64,000 bases of DNA. It comes from Zea mays. Taxonomy: Eukaryota > Streptophyta > Magnoliopsida > Poales > Poaceae. The stretch lies in contig NC_050104.1 of the NCBI RefSeq assembly GCF_902167145.1, positions 95,553,849 to 95,617,848 on the forward strand, read 5' to 3'. Both the position numbers and the translations under genes were made by a program. Shown piece by piece: positions 1 through 11,051 of the stretch. The notes under the pieces are model-generated. The model was not told where the DNA came from. It saw only the letters and a program-made list of their open reading frames with translations, and did not search any database. The first letter of the stretch is position 1. Each line of letters opens with the position of its first letter.

Positions 1-290
1 GGCGGCTTCGGTGTTTTAGAAGTAACAGCCGAGTGATAACGGACCACGTCGGCCGCTTTGAAAGTAGTGGCCGAGTGAATTCAGATAACGCCAGCGTTTT
101 TAGAAACAACAGCTGAGTCAAATTGGGTCGTGTCGGCCGTTTTGGAAGTAACGGCCGAGTGGTGACATGGCACGCCAGCGTTTTAGAAACAACGACTGGG
201 TGATGTCATGGCGCGCCAGCGTTTTAGAAACAACGGCTGGGTGATGACTTGGCACGCCAGCGTTTTAAAAATAATGGCTGGGTGATGACT
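1..290. repeat. 41-bp degenerate tandem array next to the antisense gene of E
   Basis: The core CGCCAGCG recurs at 89, 173, 214 and 255. The last three copies are exactly 41 bp apart. Diverged units with CGGCCGTTTT in the same place fill the rest. Each unit ends in a run like AACGGCTGGGTGATG. The array continues off the left edge. Tandem repeats in the region before the 3' LTR are a known habit of Tat-lineage elements. Confidence 0.8.
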
Positions 291-440
291 GGGCACTTTT
301 TAGAAATGACATCTGGCCTGGAAAACCCCATATGTACTGCACTGTCGCACGCCTCCACGCTCCGTGCCCTAGTTTCTGCTTTTCTGCATCCAGGCTTTCT
401 CTACAATACTGCTTCCGCTCCGCTCGCTAGCGAGGTTGAG

Positions 441-3400
441 ATGGCGCCCAAGCGGAAAGCTTCGAGTTCGTCTGTCGCAATCATTCCTCCCATCGATCCC
501 AATAGTCAGTTGCCTTTCGCAGGTAACCATATGTCTGTTGTCTCTGAATCCGACCTTCTCCATCTCGTTTCCATCGGAGTTCTTCCTCTGAAGGAGCTCT
601 GTTCGTGGCGGATCTTCCGTGGGGTCACTGTTCCGACAGAAGACACCCACGAATCCATCATTTACTTTCCTTTTCTTATCCGCGGACTTGCTCTTCCCAT
701 TTTATCCTTTCTTCTGCGGTCTTCTTGATTTCTATCGCTTGAATCTGACCCATCTAAACCCCAATTCCATTCTTCAAGTTTCTGTTTTTGTTCATTTATG
801 CGAAGCCTTTCTTGGTGTTTTGCCCCACTTTGGCCTTTGGAAGTATTTGTACCACTGTCGGCCTGGGATGGCCGGAGGCAGCACCAGCTGGTGAGGGGTG
901 CGAGCTTGGAGATGCGCCGTGGGAGGAAGACTGACTACCTCGACATCCCACTCAAGGATAGCATCAAGGGATGGCGCCTGAATGGTTCATCGTGGAGAAT
1001 CATGGGAATTCCCTCCCCCCCACGGTCAGGGAGACAGCCGGATGTCCGCTCTCCGAGCTGGACCGAGTCTCCCATGGACCAGGAGGTGGCTGAGGCAGGG
1101 GCTCTGCTAGCTGAGGTTGGATTGTTGAAGGAAAGGGGTCTGACTGCAGAAGGTGTGGTCGCTGACTTTGTTTTTAAGAACATTCAGCCGTTGAAAGACA
1201 GAGCGTATCCAACCTATCTGTATCGAGGCTTGGCTGATTCAACCCGGGTAACTAACAGAAGAATTCATGATGTGGACTTGGTGAGCCGGCTCAAGATGAT
1301 ACTCAGGGGCAAGGTGTCGAACATTGGCGCTCCTATTGCATACTCGGCCTGGAATCTGCCTCCTTCTCGGTCCTTTACCAGTTTCGTGTCAAATCCTCCT
1401 GCTGGTGATAGCGGTTTGGGCCTTAGAGTGCGACCCTCTCCTGAAGAAGTTAGTGCTTTGGTTGCCTCACTCGGAGAAATTCCTGACGATGAGAGGCAGG
1501 TTCATTTTGAGGTGCCTTTGAATCCAAGTGACGCAGAGATAAGTGCCATGCTAGATATGTTAGTTGAGGATTCTTCTGATGTCGCTCCTGCTGAAACACT
1601 GGTGGTGGCGCCCATCCCTGAGGCCGGCAAAGCTTTGGATGCTCAGAGGTCTGACAATGTTCGCCCGAAACGTTCTCGCCAAGCCGATCAACCCACTTCT
1701 CCTGCTGAGGGGCAGAAGAAGAAGAAGGGACGTCTTCGTCGAGTGTCTAGCTTGGATCAGGGTGCCGGTCCTTCTGTTCCTGTTGCTGAGGAAGTGCCAG
1801 TGCCTGAATTTGCTGAAGCTGACCCCAATGGGTGTGACCCATCTAATGTTGAGCCCAATGGGTGTACTATCCGTGTTGTTGATGAAGATGATGAAGAAGA
1901 GGATGAAATCCCTCTGATTCGGAAGAACAGCCGGCGTTACATAGCTAGTGGGGAAAGTAGTGGTGTTCCTTCTCCTGCTTTGTCTGCCCTCATTGGTCTG
2001 CAAGAATTATCTCTGGCGAACTTTGATCAAACTCTTGAAGACATGGTTCCATAAGATCTGTTGTCAGAGCCGGCAGATGGTTGTGCGATGGTTGTTTGTG
2101 CTGATGTGCCCGAGGCTGGGTTGGGGTCATCCCGGGCAGCGTCCCGCGCCTCATCGACCTTGGAGCGCGGTCCTGAGGGTCAGGAGGCTGGTCTAGGTTG
2201 CACTGCTCCCATGGAAGTGACTGAGGGACCTTCAGCCTAGAGGTGGCTGCTGCAGAGAATTCGGCCCTCCAGGATGGTGCTGGCGCTTACCCAGCCCCCG
2301 AGGGTGTTGCCGGAGATGATCCGGCTCGGATGGGTAACGCGAGCTGTGACCCAGCCCCCGAGGGTGTCCGAGTGGGTTCTCCCTCCCACACTTCCATGGA
2401 TGTTCACGTAGGGTCTTCTCCTCCACACTCTGGTTGCATGGCGATAGCCCAAACCTTCGGTCAAGGAGTCACTTTAGAGGCCAGCGCACCCGAAGACAGA
2501 GTTCTGGGTTCCAGAAGGTGTCTCAGAAGGAGCTTTGTCTCTGGCGCGTTGGAATCCAGTGCTGCTTCAGCAGCGTGTATCTGATTTGGAGGCAGCAAAT
2601 GCCGATCGGTGCTCTTTTGCTTCTTTTTTGGCTACCTGATTAAACTGCTTTTTATTTTAACATCTTTGTTTGACTGTTTCTTGACAGATATGGCTCGGCA
2701 GTACTCTGATCTTGAAGAAAAACATTCTCAAGGCCAGGCTGAACTGGCCCGGCGGTGCTCTGATCTTGAAGAAAGGTATTCTCAAGGTCAGACTGAACTG
2801 GCCCGGGTTTCTGCTTCTCTGAATGATGCTAACACGCTGAACTCTACTCTCCATGCTCAGCTCGACTCTGAAAAGGTGACCTGTGAATCTTGGCTTTGTT
2901 TGTTGTGTTCTTATCGCTTGCTCGACATTTGGAGAAACTGATTCTTGTCTGCAGGAGGAAAAGCGTGCCCTCGCCACTTCTCGTGCAACCTTGACAGGTT
3001 ATACCGCGACTCCAGCAATTCATTGACCATCTTGGAGAGGAGTCATTGCTTCACCAGGGAGGAGTTAGATAATCATCGTTATAAGCTGCAAGAGTCCTTG
3101 GATGATGTGATTCGCCTCAAGCAGTTGGTGTCGACCAAAGATGATGTCATCAAGGATCTGCGCGCTTCCAAGAAATCCATCGCCCAGGAGCTAGAAACCG
3201 CTCGGCTGGCTGTCAAGGCTGCTGAAGAGACGTCTGCTACCCTGAGGGCCCAGCGCGATAAAGCTATGGATAAAGCTATTCACGCGGGGCGGATCTTGAT
3301 GAGGAGACTCGGCGTGGTTGTTCCTGACGACATAGTGGCTGACATGAATGCCGCTCCTGATTACTTGAGTCGTCCTTCTTCGTCAGTTGCTCCTGATAAG

Positions 3401-3481
3401 AACATTACTAAAAAGAAAACACTGAATGCTTTGAATGTGTGGTTAGTGTGCTCGGATGTTTTGTTAGAGGACACCTTTTAG
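441..3481 (+). pseudogene. Antisense gene of element E (PF04195-like, coiled coil), decayed
   Basis: This gene is convergent to gag-pol of element E. The ATG at 441 opens a Ser/Lys-rich start, followed by a PF04195-like domain ('putative gypsy-type transposon') with LLHLVSIGVL and GVTVPTEDTHESI, then LTHLNPNSI and LCEAFLGVLPHFGLW after a frameshift near 700. A second frameshift near 885 leads into the longest open stretch, to a TAA at 2052-2054. That stretch ends in an acidic, low-complexity tail. Further coding lies at 2240-2580 and 2690-2875, the latter holding a repeated SDLEE(K/R)xSQGQ(A/T)ELAR coiled-coil motif. A likely intron sits at 2876-2954 (donor AAAG/GTGACC, acceptor TCTGCAG/GAGGAA). 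The last exon, to 3481, is again coiled-coil-like. At least two frameshifts and two or more stops make this copy a pseudogene. Function is unknown; homologous genes sit in B, C, G and H. Confidence 0.75.
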
Positions 3482-3635
3482 TACTGAATGCTACTATTGT
3501 TTTCCCATTGTTCAGAATTCAAAAGTGTCTACATTTGTAGAAGTACATGCAGTGTGATGGTTTTGAAATTTCATCATGGGGCACAGAAGTTGCCCTAAGA
3601 TGGGTGATTGCAAACGTGCCAAGCATGCCGTGCCA
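3482..3635. other. 3' flank of the antisense gene of E
   Basis: This short non-coding stretch lies between the antisense gene and the 89-bp array. It has T-rich runs and no ORF. It probably carries the 3' end of the antisense transcript, but I see no clear polyadenylation signal. Confidence 0.4.
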
Positions 3636-4241
3636 ATTTAAATCAGCGTCAACTTAAACTGACTGCTCCGCTAGTAGGGCATAGTGGTCACCCTGAGTTT
3701 AGTAAGCGTGAGAATGTCGCACCGCCTTAAGTCATTGCCGACTTAAGCCGATTGCTCCGTTAGTAGGGCATAGTGGTCACCCCGAGTTTAGTAAGCGTGA
3801 GCATGTCACACCGCCTTAAGTCATTACCGACTTAAGCCGGTTGCTCCGTTAGTAGGGCATAGTGGTCACCCCGAGTTTAGTAAGCGTGAGCATGTCGCAC
3901 CGCCTTAAGTCATTGCTGACTTAAGCCGATTGCTCCGTTAGTAGGGCATAGTGGTCACCCCGAGTTTAGTAAGCGTGAGCATGTCGCACTGCCATAAGTC
4001 ATTGCCGACTTAAGCCGATTGCTCCGTTAGTAGGGCATAGTGGTCACCCCCGAGTTTAGTAAGCGTGAGCATGTCGCACCGCCTTAAGTCATTGCCGACT
4101 TAAGCCGATTGCTCCGTTAGTAGGACATAGTGGTCACCCCGAGTTTAGTAAGCGTGAGCATGTCACACCGCCTTAAGTCATTGCCGACTTAAGCCGATTG
4201 CTCCGTTAGTAGGGCATAGTGGTCACCCCGAGTTAGGTAAG
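3636..4241. repeat. 89-bp tandem array (about 6.7 copies) between integrase and antisense gene of E
   Basis: The landmark CCGCCTTAAGTCATT starts at 3722, 3811, 3900, 3989 (variant), 4079 and 4168. The spacing is 89, 89, 89, 90 and 89 bp; the one 90 comes from an extra C in the CACCCCGAG run. Inside each unit, the short palindromic word CTTAAGTCATTGCCGACTTAAG can fold back on itself. The first unit (3636-3721) is the most diverged, and the last is cut at 4241. It lies exactly where both transcription units of E converge. Confidence 0.95.
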
Positions 4242-4349
4242 CATGCCAATTGATAGTGAACAATCTGAGTGCCTTTGAAACCTTTTTATTGATGATATTT
4301 TTCTCGATTTACAGAATACATCGTCGTTCCGAGAGCTTCTGGGATGTAG

Positions 4350-5270
4350 CTAGGGGTAAAACTTCCTGAGGTGTTCTATATTCCATGAGTTCCCAATTTC
4401 TGTGCCGTCCATCTGAGTGAGGCGATATGATCCCGGCCAAGTGACTTCTGTTACTAGGAATGGTTCTTCCCATAGAGGTGATAATTTATGCCGCCCCTCC
4501 CCCGTTAGAATTCGGCGGAGGACGAGATCTCCCACTGCGAAGGATCGATGTCGTATGGCCTTATCATGGTAGCGCCTCAGAGTTTGCTGATATCGTGCTG
4601 ATTGAATCACCATATTCAGTCGCTCTTCTTCGAGTACATCAACGTCTTCCAGCCTAGTAGCTTCAGCTTCTGCTATGTTTTCAAAGATTAACCTCGGTGC
4701 CCCGAACTTGAGATCAACAGGTAGCACTGCATCTGAACCATAAACCATAAAGAAGGGGGTATTTCCATGCAGAGCTCGGCTAGGTTGAGTTCTCAGGCTC
4801 CAAACCACATACGTCAGCTCTCTGATCCACTTTCCTGCGAACTTCTCATTCTTGTCGAAGACTTTCTTTCTGAGTGCTTCTAATATCATCCCGTTGGCTC
4901 TTTCTACTTGCCCGTTGGATCTTGGGTGCGCCACCGAGGCATATTTGATCTGAATGCTCTTTTGCTCGCAGAAATCGAAGAATTCTGAACTGGTGAAGTT
5001 GGATCCTAGGTCAGTTATGATGCTATTCGGTATCCCGAACCTGAACATTATATCTTGTATGAATTCCACTGCCTTAGCTGAAGTTAGAGAAGAAATGGGT
5101 TTGAACTCTATCCATTTAGTGAATTTGTCGATAGCCACCAGTACATGAGTGTATCCTCCTTAAGCTTTCTTGAAAGGTCCAATCATATCCAATCCCCAGC
5201 ATGCGAATGACCAGGTTATGGGTATAGTCTGCAGCTGCTGTGCTGGTAGATGCTGCTGTTTTGACAAGTA
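4350..5270 (-). pseudogene. Gypsy integrase (core and C-terminus) of element E
   Basis: The largest open piece (5138-4350) holds the DDE core. The first Asp is in AIDKFTKWIE, the second in ITDLGSNFTS, and the Glu is in HPRSNGQVERANG. It is followed by the chromo-less C-terminal region typical of Tat elements, including GDLVLRR and the LxPLWEEPF motif. The zinc-binding N-terminus is on the preceding frame segment (around 5271-5420), and stops at about 5160 and 5270 break the reading. In a living element the protein inserts cDNA into host chromatin. Here it is inactive because the polyprotein frame is broken. Confidence 0.88.
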
Positions 5271-6077
5271 CTAGCAGGATTCGCACCTCTGGGCTAACTC
5301 GGCCGCATCACTCTTGGTTGTTGGCCAGTAAAAACCTAACCTGAAGACCTTCCCAACTAGGGTCCTAGATGCTGCGTGTACTCCACATTGCCCGGCATGG
5401 ACCTCATTTAGAAGTTGCTTTCCAGTAGCTGAGAGAATGCATTTCATGAGGACTCCTGATGCGCCCCTTCTGTATAGTGTTTCCCCAATGAGTGTATAGT
5501 GGGCTGATTGTCTTGTGATGCGCTCGGCTGTATTCTTGTCATCTGGCTCCTCCTCATTTTTTATATATTTGATGATCGGCCCCCTCCAGTCATCAGAATC
5601 TGACTCCGGTTGGCTCAAAGTATTACATTCTTCTGCCCGATCCAGTGAGATGCTTGGGTGTGATATTTCTTGAACAAAAACTCCAGGTGGAACCTGAGTT
5701 TGACTAGATCCTAGCTTCGACAATACATCAGCTGTCGTGTTTCGATCTCTCTCTACATGGTGAAATTCTAGACCTTCAAATTTGTCTTCTAATTTCCGGA
5801 CGGCAGTGCAATATTTTCCCATGGAATCGCTCGAACAATCCCATTCTTTGTTTATCTGACTTATGACTACCAGAGAATCTCCATATACCATCAGTCTCTT
5901 GATGCCCAGCGATATAGCAATGTTCAGTCCATGAATCAGAGCTTCATATTCTGCTGCATTGTTAGAGGCTGGAAATAACAACTGAAGGGCATATCTGAGG
6001 TGTTCGCCTCCAGGTGCAGTAAAGAGGATCCCTGCGCCTGCTCCCTGCAGCTTTAACGAGCCATCGAAATACATTCG
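5271..6077 (-). pseudogene. Archaeal-type RNase H plus integrase zinc-finger linker, element E
   Basis: The open reading begins with MYFDGSLKLQGAGAGI (first catalytic Asp), continues with NNAAEYEALIHGL (Glu) and YGDSLVVISQ (Asp), and ends the domain near HVERDRNTTADVLSKL (last Asp). This is the second, archaeal-like RNase H that marks the Tat lineage. It lies C-terminal to the usual retroviral-type RNase H. After a linker of about 60 residues, the piece enters the HHCC region of integrase (HAGQCGVHAASRTL and QRCESC). The domain itself is open; the break lies at its borders. Confidence 0.87.
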
Positions 6078-7514
6078 CTATACTTCTGCGGTTTCCGGGT
6101 TATCCGGTACTTGTTGTTCGGTCCACTCCGATACGAAGTCAACCAGTGCTTGAGTTTTAATGGCAGTGCGAGGTCGAAATTCAATGTCATGAGATCCCAT
6201 CTCGCAGGCCCACTTGGCTATTCTCCCGATGGCTTCTTTGTTGTGAAGAATATCTCCTATCGGAAATCCAGGGACTACTATGACTTTGTGGTCGTCGAAG
6301 TAGTGATGGAGCTTGCGTGCAGTTAGAAGTACTGCATATAATAGCTTCTGAACTTGGGGGTATTTCTTCTTCGAGGGACCCAGAACTTCACTGATGAAAT
6401 AAACAGGATGTTGTACTGGGTATGCATGTCCTTCTTCTGCTCGCTCGACTACAAACGCGGTGCTCACCACGTGAGTCGTGCAAGAGATATATAGCAGCAG
6501 ATCTTCAGCTGGTTGAGTCGGCGTGGCTCGACGCGGTGGTTTCAGCACTGGTGGTGTCGTCAAGAATTTTTTCAATGCATCTAGGGCTTCCTGTGCTTCT
6601 GAAGTCCACTGAAATTTGTCCACCTTCTTGAGTAACTTATAAAATGGTAAGCCTTTTTCTCCCAGCCTGGATATAAATCTGCTCAGAGCTGCCATACATC
6701 CGGTAAGTCTTTGAACTTTCTTCTGTGATCATGGTGCTTCCATTCTCATGATAGCCTCGATCTTTTCTGGATTAGCTTCAATCCCCTGGTGGCTGACAAT
6801 AAACCCGAGTAACTTTCCTGCTGGTACTCCAAAAACACATTTTTCGGGATTAAGCTTGCATCGATATCGCTGTAGACTGTTGAAAACCAGCTGTAGATCT
6901 TCAATGAAATTTTCTAAATTTTCTGTTTTGATCATCACATCGTCTACATAAGCTTCCACACGCTTGCCCCAGTGATCAGCTAAGCATGTTTGAACAGCTC
7001 TCTGGTAAGTCGCTCCAGCATTTTGAGGCCGAACGACATGGAGGTATAGCAGAAAGCTCCGAAAGGAGTGATGAATGCTGTTTTTTCCTCATCTTCTTTT
7101 GCCAGACTGATCTGATGATACCCAGAGTAGCAATCCAAGAAAGACAACACAAAACATTCAGCGGTGGAATCTACCACCTGATCTATCCAAGGAAGCCCGA
7201 AGGGATCCTTTGGATAGTGTTTGTTGAGATCTGTATAGTCGACGCACATGCGCCAATCCACTTTATTCTTTTTGAGTACAAGAACAGGGTTGGCCAACCA
7301 CTCGGGATGTAACACCTCTCTAATAAATCCAACCGCGACCAAGCGAGCCAGCTCAGCGTGGATGGCCTCTCTCTTGTCGAGCGTGAAACGACGCAATTTT
7401 TGCCGAATCGACCTCGCCTGGGGGTAGACCTTCAATTTGTGCTCGGCCAGTTCTCTTGGGACTCCCGGCATATCCGCAGGTTGCCATGCAAATACGTCTC
7501 GGTTATCTTGCAGG
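6078..7514 (-). pseudogene. Reverse transcriptase and RNase H of element E
   Basis: The piece 7471-6980 has RT motifs VDWRMCVDYTDLNKHYPKD, FLDCYSGYHQI and FITPFGAFCYTSMSFGL. The catalytic YVDD box is in the next piece (6959-6729). After another stop, 6695-6078 carries the connection and retroviral-type RNase H region (LLLYISCTTHVVSTAFVVER, FISEVLGPSKKKYPQ, TARKLHHYF). A small deletion or frameshift near 7000 damages the stretch just after the FGL motif, and stops separate the three pieces. A dead copy of the polymerase that would make cDNA from the element RNA. Confidence 0.88.
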
Positions 7515-7534
7515 AACTAGATGAGCGCGCCTTC

Positions 7535-8674
7535 CTATTTGTCATCCAGGCTGGAGCTGATGATGGCGGTTTTGTGTTCATCAGTGAACCCAAGGTCGAT
7601 TCTTTTGGTTTCTTCAGTCGGCCGCATAGAGGTCGCAGCTTGAGCCTCGTTCGTGGGTACCGCGAGGTCTTCCTCAGGCTTTGAGTTTGCCTGCGCAGAA
7701 GAAGTCGCTGATGGTTTGGTGGTGAGGGCCGCCTGAATGGCCACTCGGAAACACTCTGCGGCGCCTTGGAATTCAGCACACACAGTTATGATCCCTTGCG
7801 GCCCTGGCATCTTTAATATCATGTAGGTATAATGCAGAATGGCCATGAACTTTGCTAATCCAGGCCTCCCGATGATGGCGTTGTACCCGCAGTCGAAGTT
7901 TGCCACTTCGAACCTTAGGAACTCAGTTCTGTAGTTCTCCGGATTTTCGAAGGTGACCAGCATGTAGATGTGGCCTAGCGGGTATTCTCCTTCAGTCGGC
8001 ACGATGCCGAAGAAAGGAGTGTCTGACTCGTGGAGCTCTTTGAGGTGAACTCCCAAGCCTTGGAGTGTCCAGGGGAAGGTGACGTTGATGCTGCTCCCTC
8101 CGTCCACTAATACCTTCTTCACCCTGCTCTCTCGGATCACCGGATCGACGAGGAGCGGGTATTTGCCTGGGTGGTCGAAGTTGAGCCACTGATCCACCCG
8201 AGTGAAGGTGATCGGGTGCTCCGACCATCGGTATGGGGCGGGAGGACTGGTAGTTGCCACCAGTATCCGGCGATCGTTGAGCTTTTGTTGTCTCTTGTTC
8301 TCCTGTGATCTGTGTCCGCCGAAGATGACATTGACCTCTCTGTCGACACGCGGGAAGGCTCCACCTCCTCCCTCCTCCTGCTGCTGGGGTTGTCGCAGTT
8401 CTCCTGGTCCTCCTCGCGGCGGGGGAGGAGGTAGAGGTTGGAAGGGTCGGCCGTGCCCAACGGAATGCTTGAAGTCTCTGCAGTTTCGAAGGGTGTGGCG
8501 CATGTCCTTGTGGTACGGGCACTGGGCGTCGAGGATGTCGTCCAGCATGCGTTCGCCTCCACGAGGTCCTCCTTGGGTGCGAGAGGCAGGTGGTCCGGCG
8601 GCGTGAACTTCTTTGCGAGGCCTCTTCTCCCAACGCTTGTCGGGCTGTTGGTTCGTGTCGCATCGCGGTGCCAC
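7535..8674 (-). pseudogene. Gag C-terminus and protease of element E
   Basis: This is a 379-codon open piece. Residues 52-65 form a zinc knuckle of Tat type (CPYHKDMRHTLRNC, CxxH-H-C). A Pro/Gly-rich linker of about 50 residues follows. The retropepsin domain has its active site at residues 190-195 (VDGGSS), with IIGRPG further on as the flap-distal motif. Tat elements often have DGG in place of DTG or DSG. Upstream it is separated from the rest of gag by a frameshift between 8675 and 8790. Downstream, one break separates it from the RT piece. Confidence 0.82.
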
Positions 8675-8788
8675 TGGTGCTGGCTTCGCTCCTCCGATGA
8701 GGTCTTGAGCTCGCTCGTCGGCGGTGATGTAGAGGTCGGCTTTCCGGAACAGTTGCTCGGAGGTAGTCGGCGCCTTCTATAATATGGT

Positions 8789-10372
8789 TTAGACGAAGAT
8801 CGAGTCATTGGATCCCCTGTAGAAGTCCTCGATCATTGCCGCCTCCGCGACCTCAGGGATACGATTTCTCATGGTCTGGAACCTTTTGAGGTATGACCGG
8901 AGAGTTTCGTCCCCTCGGCGCTTGATGGATTTGAGGTCCCATGGTTGCGCCGGTTTGTTGGAGAGAGACTGAAAGTTGGCGGTGAAGCGCCGACTGAAGT
9001 CGCTCCAGTCGTCGATGCAGTGTCGGGGTAGGTGTCGCAGCCATTGCAGCGCGTCTTGCCCGAGGACGATAGGTAAGTACGCGGTCATTATGTCCTCGGT
9101 CGCCCCGGCAGCTCGGGCAGCGGTGGTGTAGATGGCCAGCCAACCTCCCGGATCCTGCTTAGGTTCATATTTGTCGACGTTGGATACCTTGAAGTTAGGG
9201 GGCCATTGAATGGCCCTGAGGCGCGGAGTAAGTGTCGATACTCCACATGTGTCCTCCTGTCATCGATGATGTTGTCTGTCCCAGGGAGGGGAGTGGTCGT
9301 CATGGTGCCTCGACCGTCCCCGGGTGGTGCTACCAGTTGAAGCTGTGGCCGACTCGGTCCTGGTAGCCTGACTCCATGCTGGGACGCCATGGTCTCGGTC
9401 GTACTCTTCCCGGCGACGGATCTCATTCTCGTGTCGTCGTTCACGTGAAGCATTGATGGAGCTCCGCGCGTCCCGGCGACTGTTGATGGTGTGTCGTAGA
9501 TCGTTCGGTGGGTGAGCGAGGGGTAGAAGGTGATTGACTGCTTGAGTGAACAGCCGCTGATAGCCCTCGGCGTCGGGGGTCCGAGGGAGGTCGTCAGCTA
9601 TCCGAGCCAACACCCCTCTGACTTCACTCGGCGTGTTCATGGCTCGGGCGAAGTCGGGCTTCAGGTTGCGCCCGAAGAGTGGATTTTCCCGACGTTGCCT
9701 TGTCTCCTGTTTGGCCTGTTCTTGAGCCCGTCGACGATCGCGCCGTCGGGAATTCCTTCGTTCCCTGAAGACACGTTCCTCCGGAGTTTCTCCTATCTCT
9801 GAGACCTCGTCTCGCGATACAGGTTGCGCCGGGTCCCGCTCTCCGGCTTCGTGATGTCGCCGGATATTTCGGCGTCGGTTCCTTCGTCGGTAGGATTCCC
9901 GCTGAGGAGGTTCCTCTCCGGGTGCAGTCGGCTCGTCGTCGGAGATGGGGGGCGACTCCACTCTCCCGATGAAGAGGACGTCGGGGTAGAATGGAGTAGT
10001 TGTCACGGCGATCTTCTTTCTGTTCTCCTTTGAGGGCGGAGGCACAGAAAGATCAGCTTGATGATCCTTTGCTTCTTTTTTCCTTGTGATCCGTGTCCAT
10101 TTTCTCGTCTGAGAGGTGGACAGCGGAGTTCTCCGGGTTGAAGGACCCTCAGCTCCTATCTTGCTGGAGGTAATCTTTCTCGGGAGCGCTGGAGGTTGCG
10201 CTTTTTCTTGCCTCGCCCCGATTTTCTCGGAGATTTTTGAGGAAGGCTTTCTCTCTGGTGGATCCGTGAGGCGATGCAGAGTTCCCTCCTCATCCGCTAC
10301 AGATGAGATAGTACCAAAGCAGAATATGGATCCGGGGTGGAGGATGATCTTGTGTTGGAAGGTGACGGCCAT
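8789..10372 (-). pseudogene. Gag of element E (N-terminal and central part)
   Basis: The start is placed at the ATG at 10372, 27 bases 3' of the primer-binding site. An open frame also runs upstream through the primer site into the LTR, but that is not a plausible start. The first 370 codons (to 9260) are basic and rich in Arg, Ser and Pro, with long RRRNRRR runs. The next piece (9088-8789) has the classic retrotransposon gag fold signature, DALQWLRHLPRHCIDDWSDF followed by RRFTANFQSL. Frameshifts near 9260 and 9090 break the protein. It would form the virus-like particle shell. Confidence 0.8.
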
Positions 10373-10398
10373 TGAGCTAGCTTGGATCGATGACACAT

Positions 10399-10416
10399 CC
10401 CCTACCTGGCGCGCCA
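10399..10416 (-). promoter_or_regulatory. Primer-binding site of E, matching tRNA-Arg(CCU) 3' end
   Basis: On the plus strand the 18 bases read CCCCTACCTGGCGCGCCA. As I recall the plant tRNA-Arg(CCU), this equals its 3' end plus the CCA tail, so the minus strand is complementary to that tRNA. The site starts two bases inside the LTR border, as expected. Arginine tRNA priming is typical of Ogre/Tat elements. Confidence 0.78.
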
Positions 10417-10418
10417 GT

Positions 10419-11051
10419 TGTCGGTGTTTCGGGTCCGACCACGCACCCAGGGTTACCCTCCAAGGTGCTTTTAGGAGCAGGACGGTGTTACCGACTGTAG
10501 CTCGATGGTTCGTGCTGGGTGCACGAGAAATAGTAGACAATGATGTATAGGTTCGGGCCGCTTTGAGATGCGTAACACCCTACGTCTTGGCTTGAATGCT
10601 TTATGCGATGAATTACAAGGGAGCTCTCTAGTGCTAGAAAACGTAGAGAGCAGGGTGGATGGCTAAGTGATGAATGATGTCGATCATCTTGAAGGGGTGC
10701 CCCCTAGCCCTTATATACTCGACCGTGGGGCATTACATGTGGATATGATAACAACGTGCGCCAAAGTAATAGCGAACTAACTGAGTCTATCTTCCTATAG
10801 TTCAGCCGACTCATCCTCGCTCAGTTCCGATGTACGGGGCCCCTACGCGGGAAGGTCGGGTCACTGTTGCGATCACTGCTCGAATTTGTTGGGCCGTCTG
10901 GGCTTGCACCGACCTGGCCTTGTGCTAATCCGTTCCACTGGTCATTCCTCCCAGGCCCACAAGGAGATGACCTTACAAATTATGGGGCCCTTGGGCCTTT
11001 CGTGAGGTCTTTTATCCTTCTAGTGGAGCCGGGGGATATCTATCCCCCACA
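10419..11051 (-). repeat. 5' LTR of element E (633 bp)
   Basis: The minus strand begins TGTGGGGGATAG at 11051 and ends CACCGACA at 10419, so it has TG..CA borders. A TATA box (TATATA at 10712-10717, minus strand) marks the promoter. The five bases outside the right border are gcttc. The partner duplication would be off the left edge and cannot be checked. The right border sits directly against CACTA transposase sequence. Confidence 0.85.

Larger units (their letters stand above)
1..11051 (-). mobile_element. Element E: Tat-lineage Ty3/Gypsy LTR retrotransposon, 3' LTR off the left edge
   Basis: Read on the minus strand, this runs 5' LTR (10419-11051), primer-binding site, gag, protease, reverse transcriptase, RNase H, a second archaeal-type RNase H and integrase (ending at 4350), then an 89-bp tandem array, an antisense gene on the plus strand (441-3481) and a 41-bp array at the window edge. 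Two RNase H domains, an arginine-tRNA-like primer site and an antisense ORF before the 3' LTR are together characteristic of the Tat/Ogre lineage. The coding region has many frameshifts and stops, so the copy is dead. The LTR starts TGTGGGGGATAG on the minus strand, as RIRE2-like grass elements do. Family assignment (RIRE2-like or Grande-like) is inference. Confidence 0.88.

Noticed and set aside
331..336. TATGTA upstream of the antisense ATG of E as a firm TATA box
   Set aside because: The match is weak and only 105-110 bp from the ATG. It was kept as a mere candidate in the findings.
3636..4241. Regular repeats that could suggest a CRISPR array
   Set aside because: The units are contiguous 89-bp copies with no unique spacers, and the setting is a plant retrotransposon.
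8137..8808. Overlapping 223-codon frames opposite or beside gag-protease of E
   Set aside because: They are alternate-frame shadows of the GC-rich gag tail. One only bridges the frameshift near 8,700.
10373..10540. Upstream extension of the gag frame of E
   Set aside because: The extra codons read through the primer-binding site into the LTR, so ATG 10372 is the realistic start.
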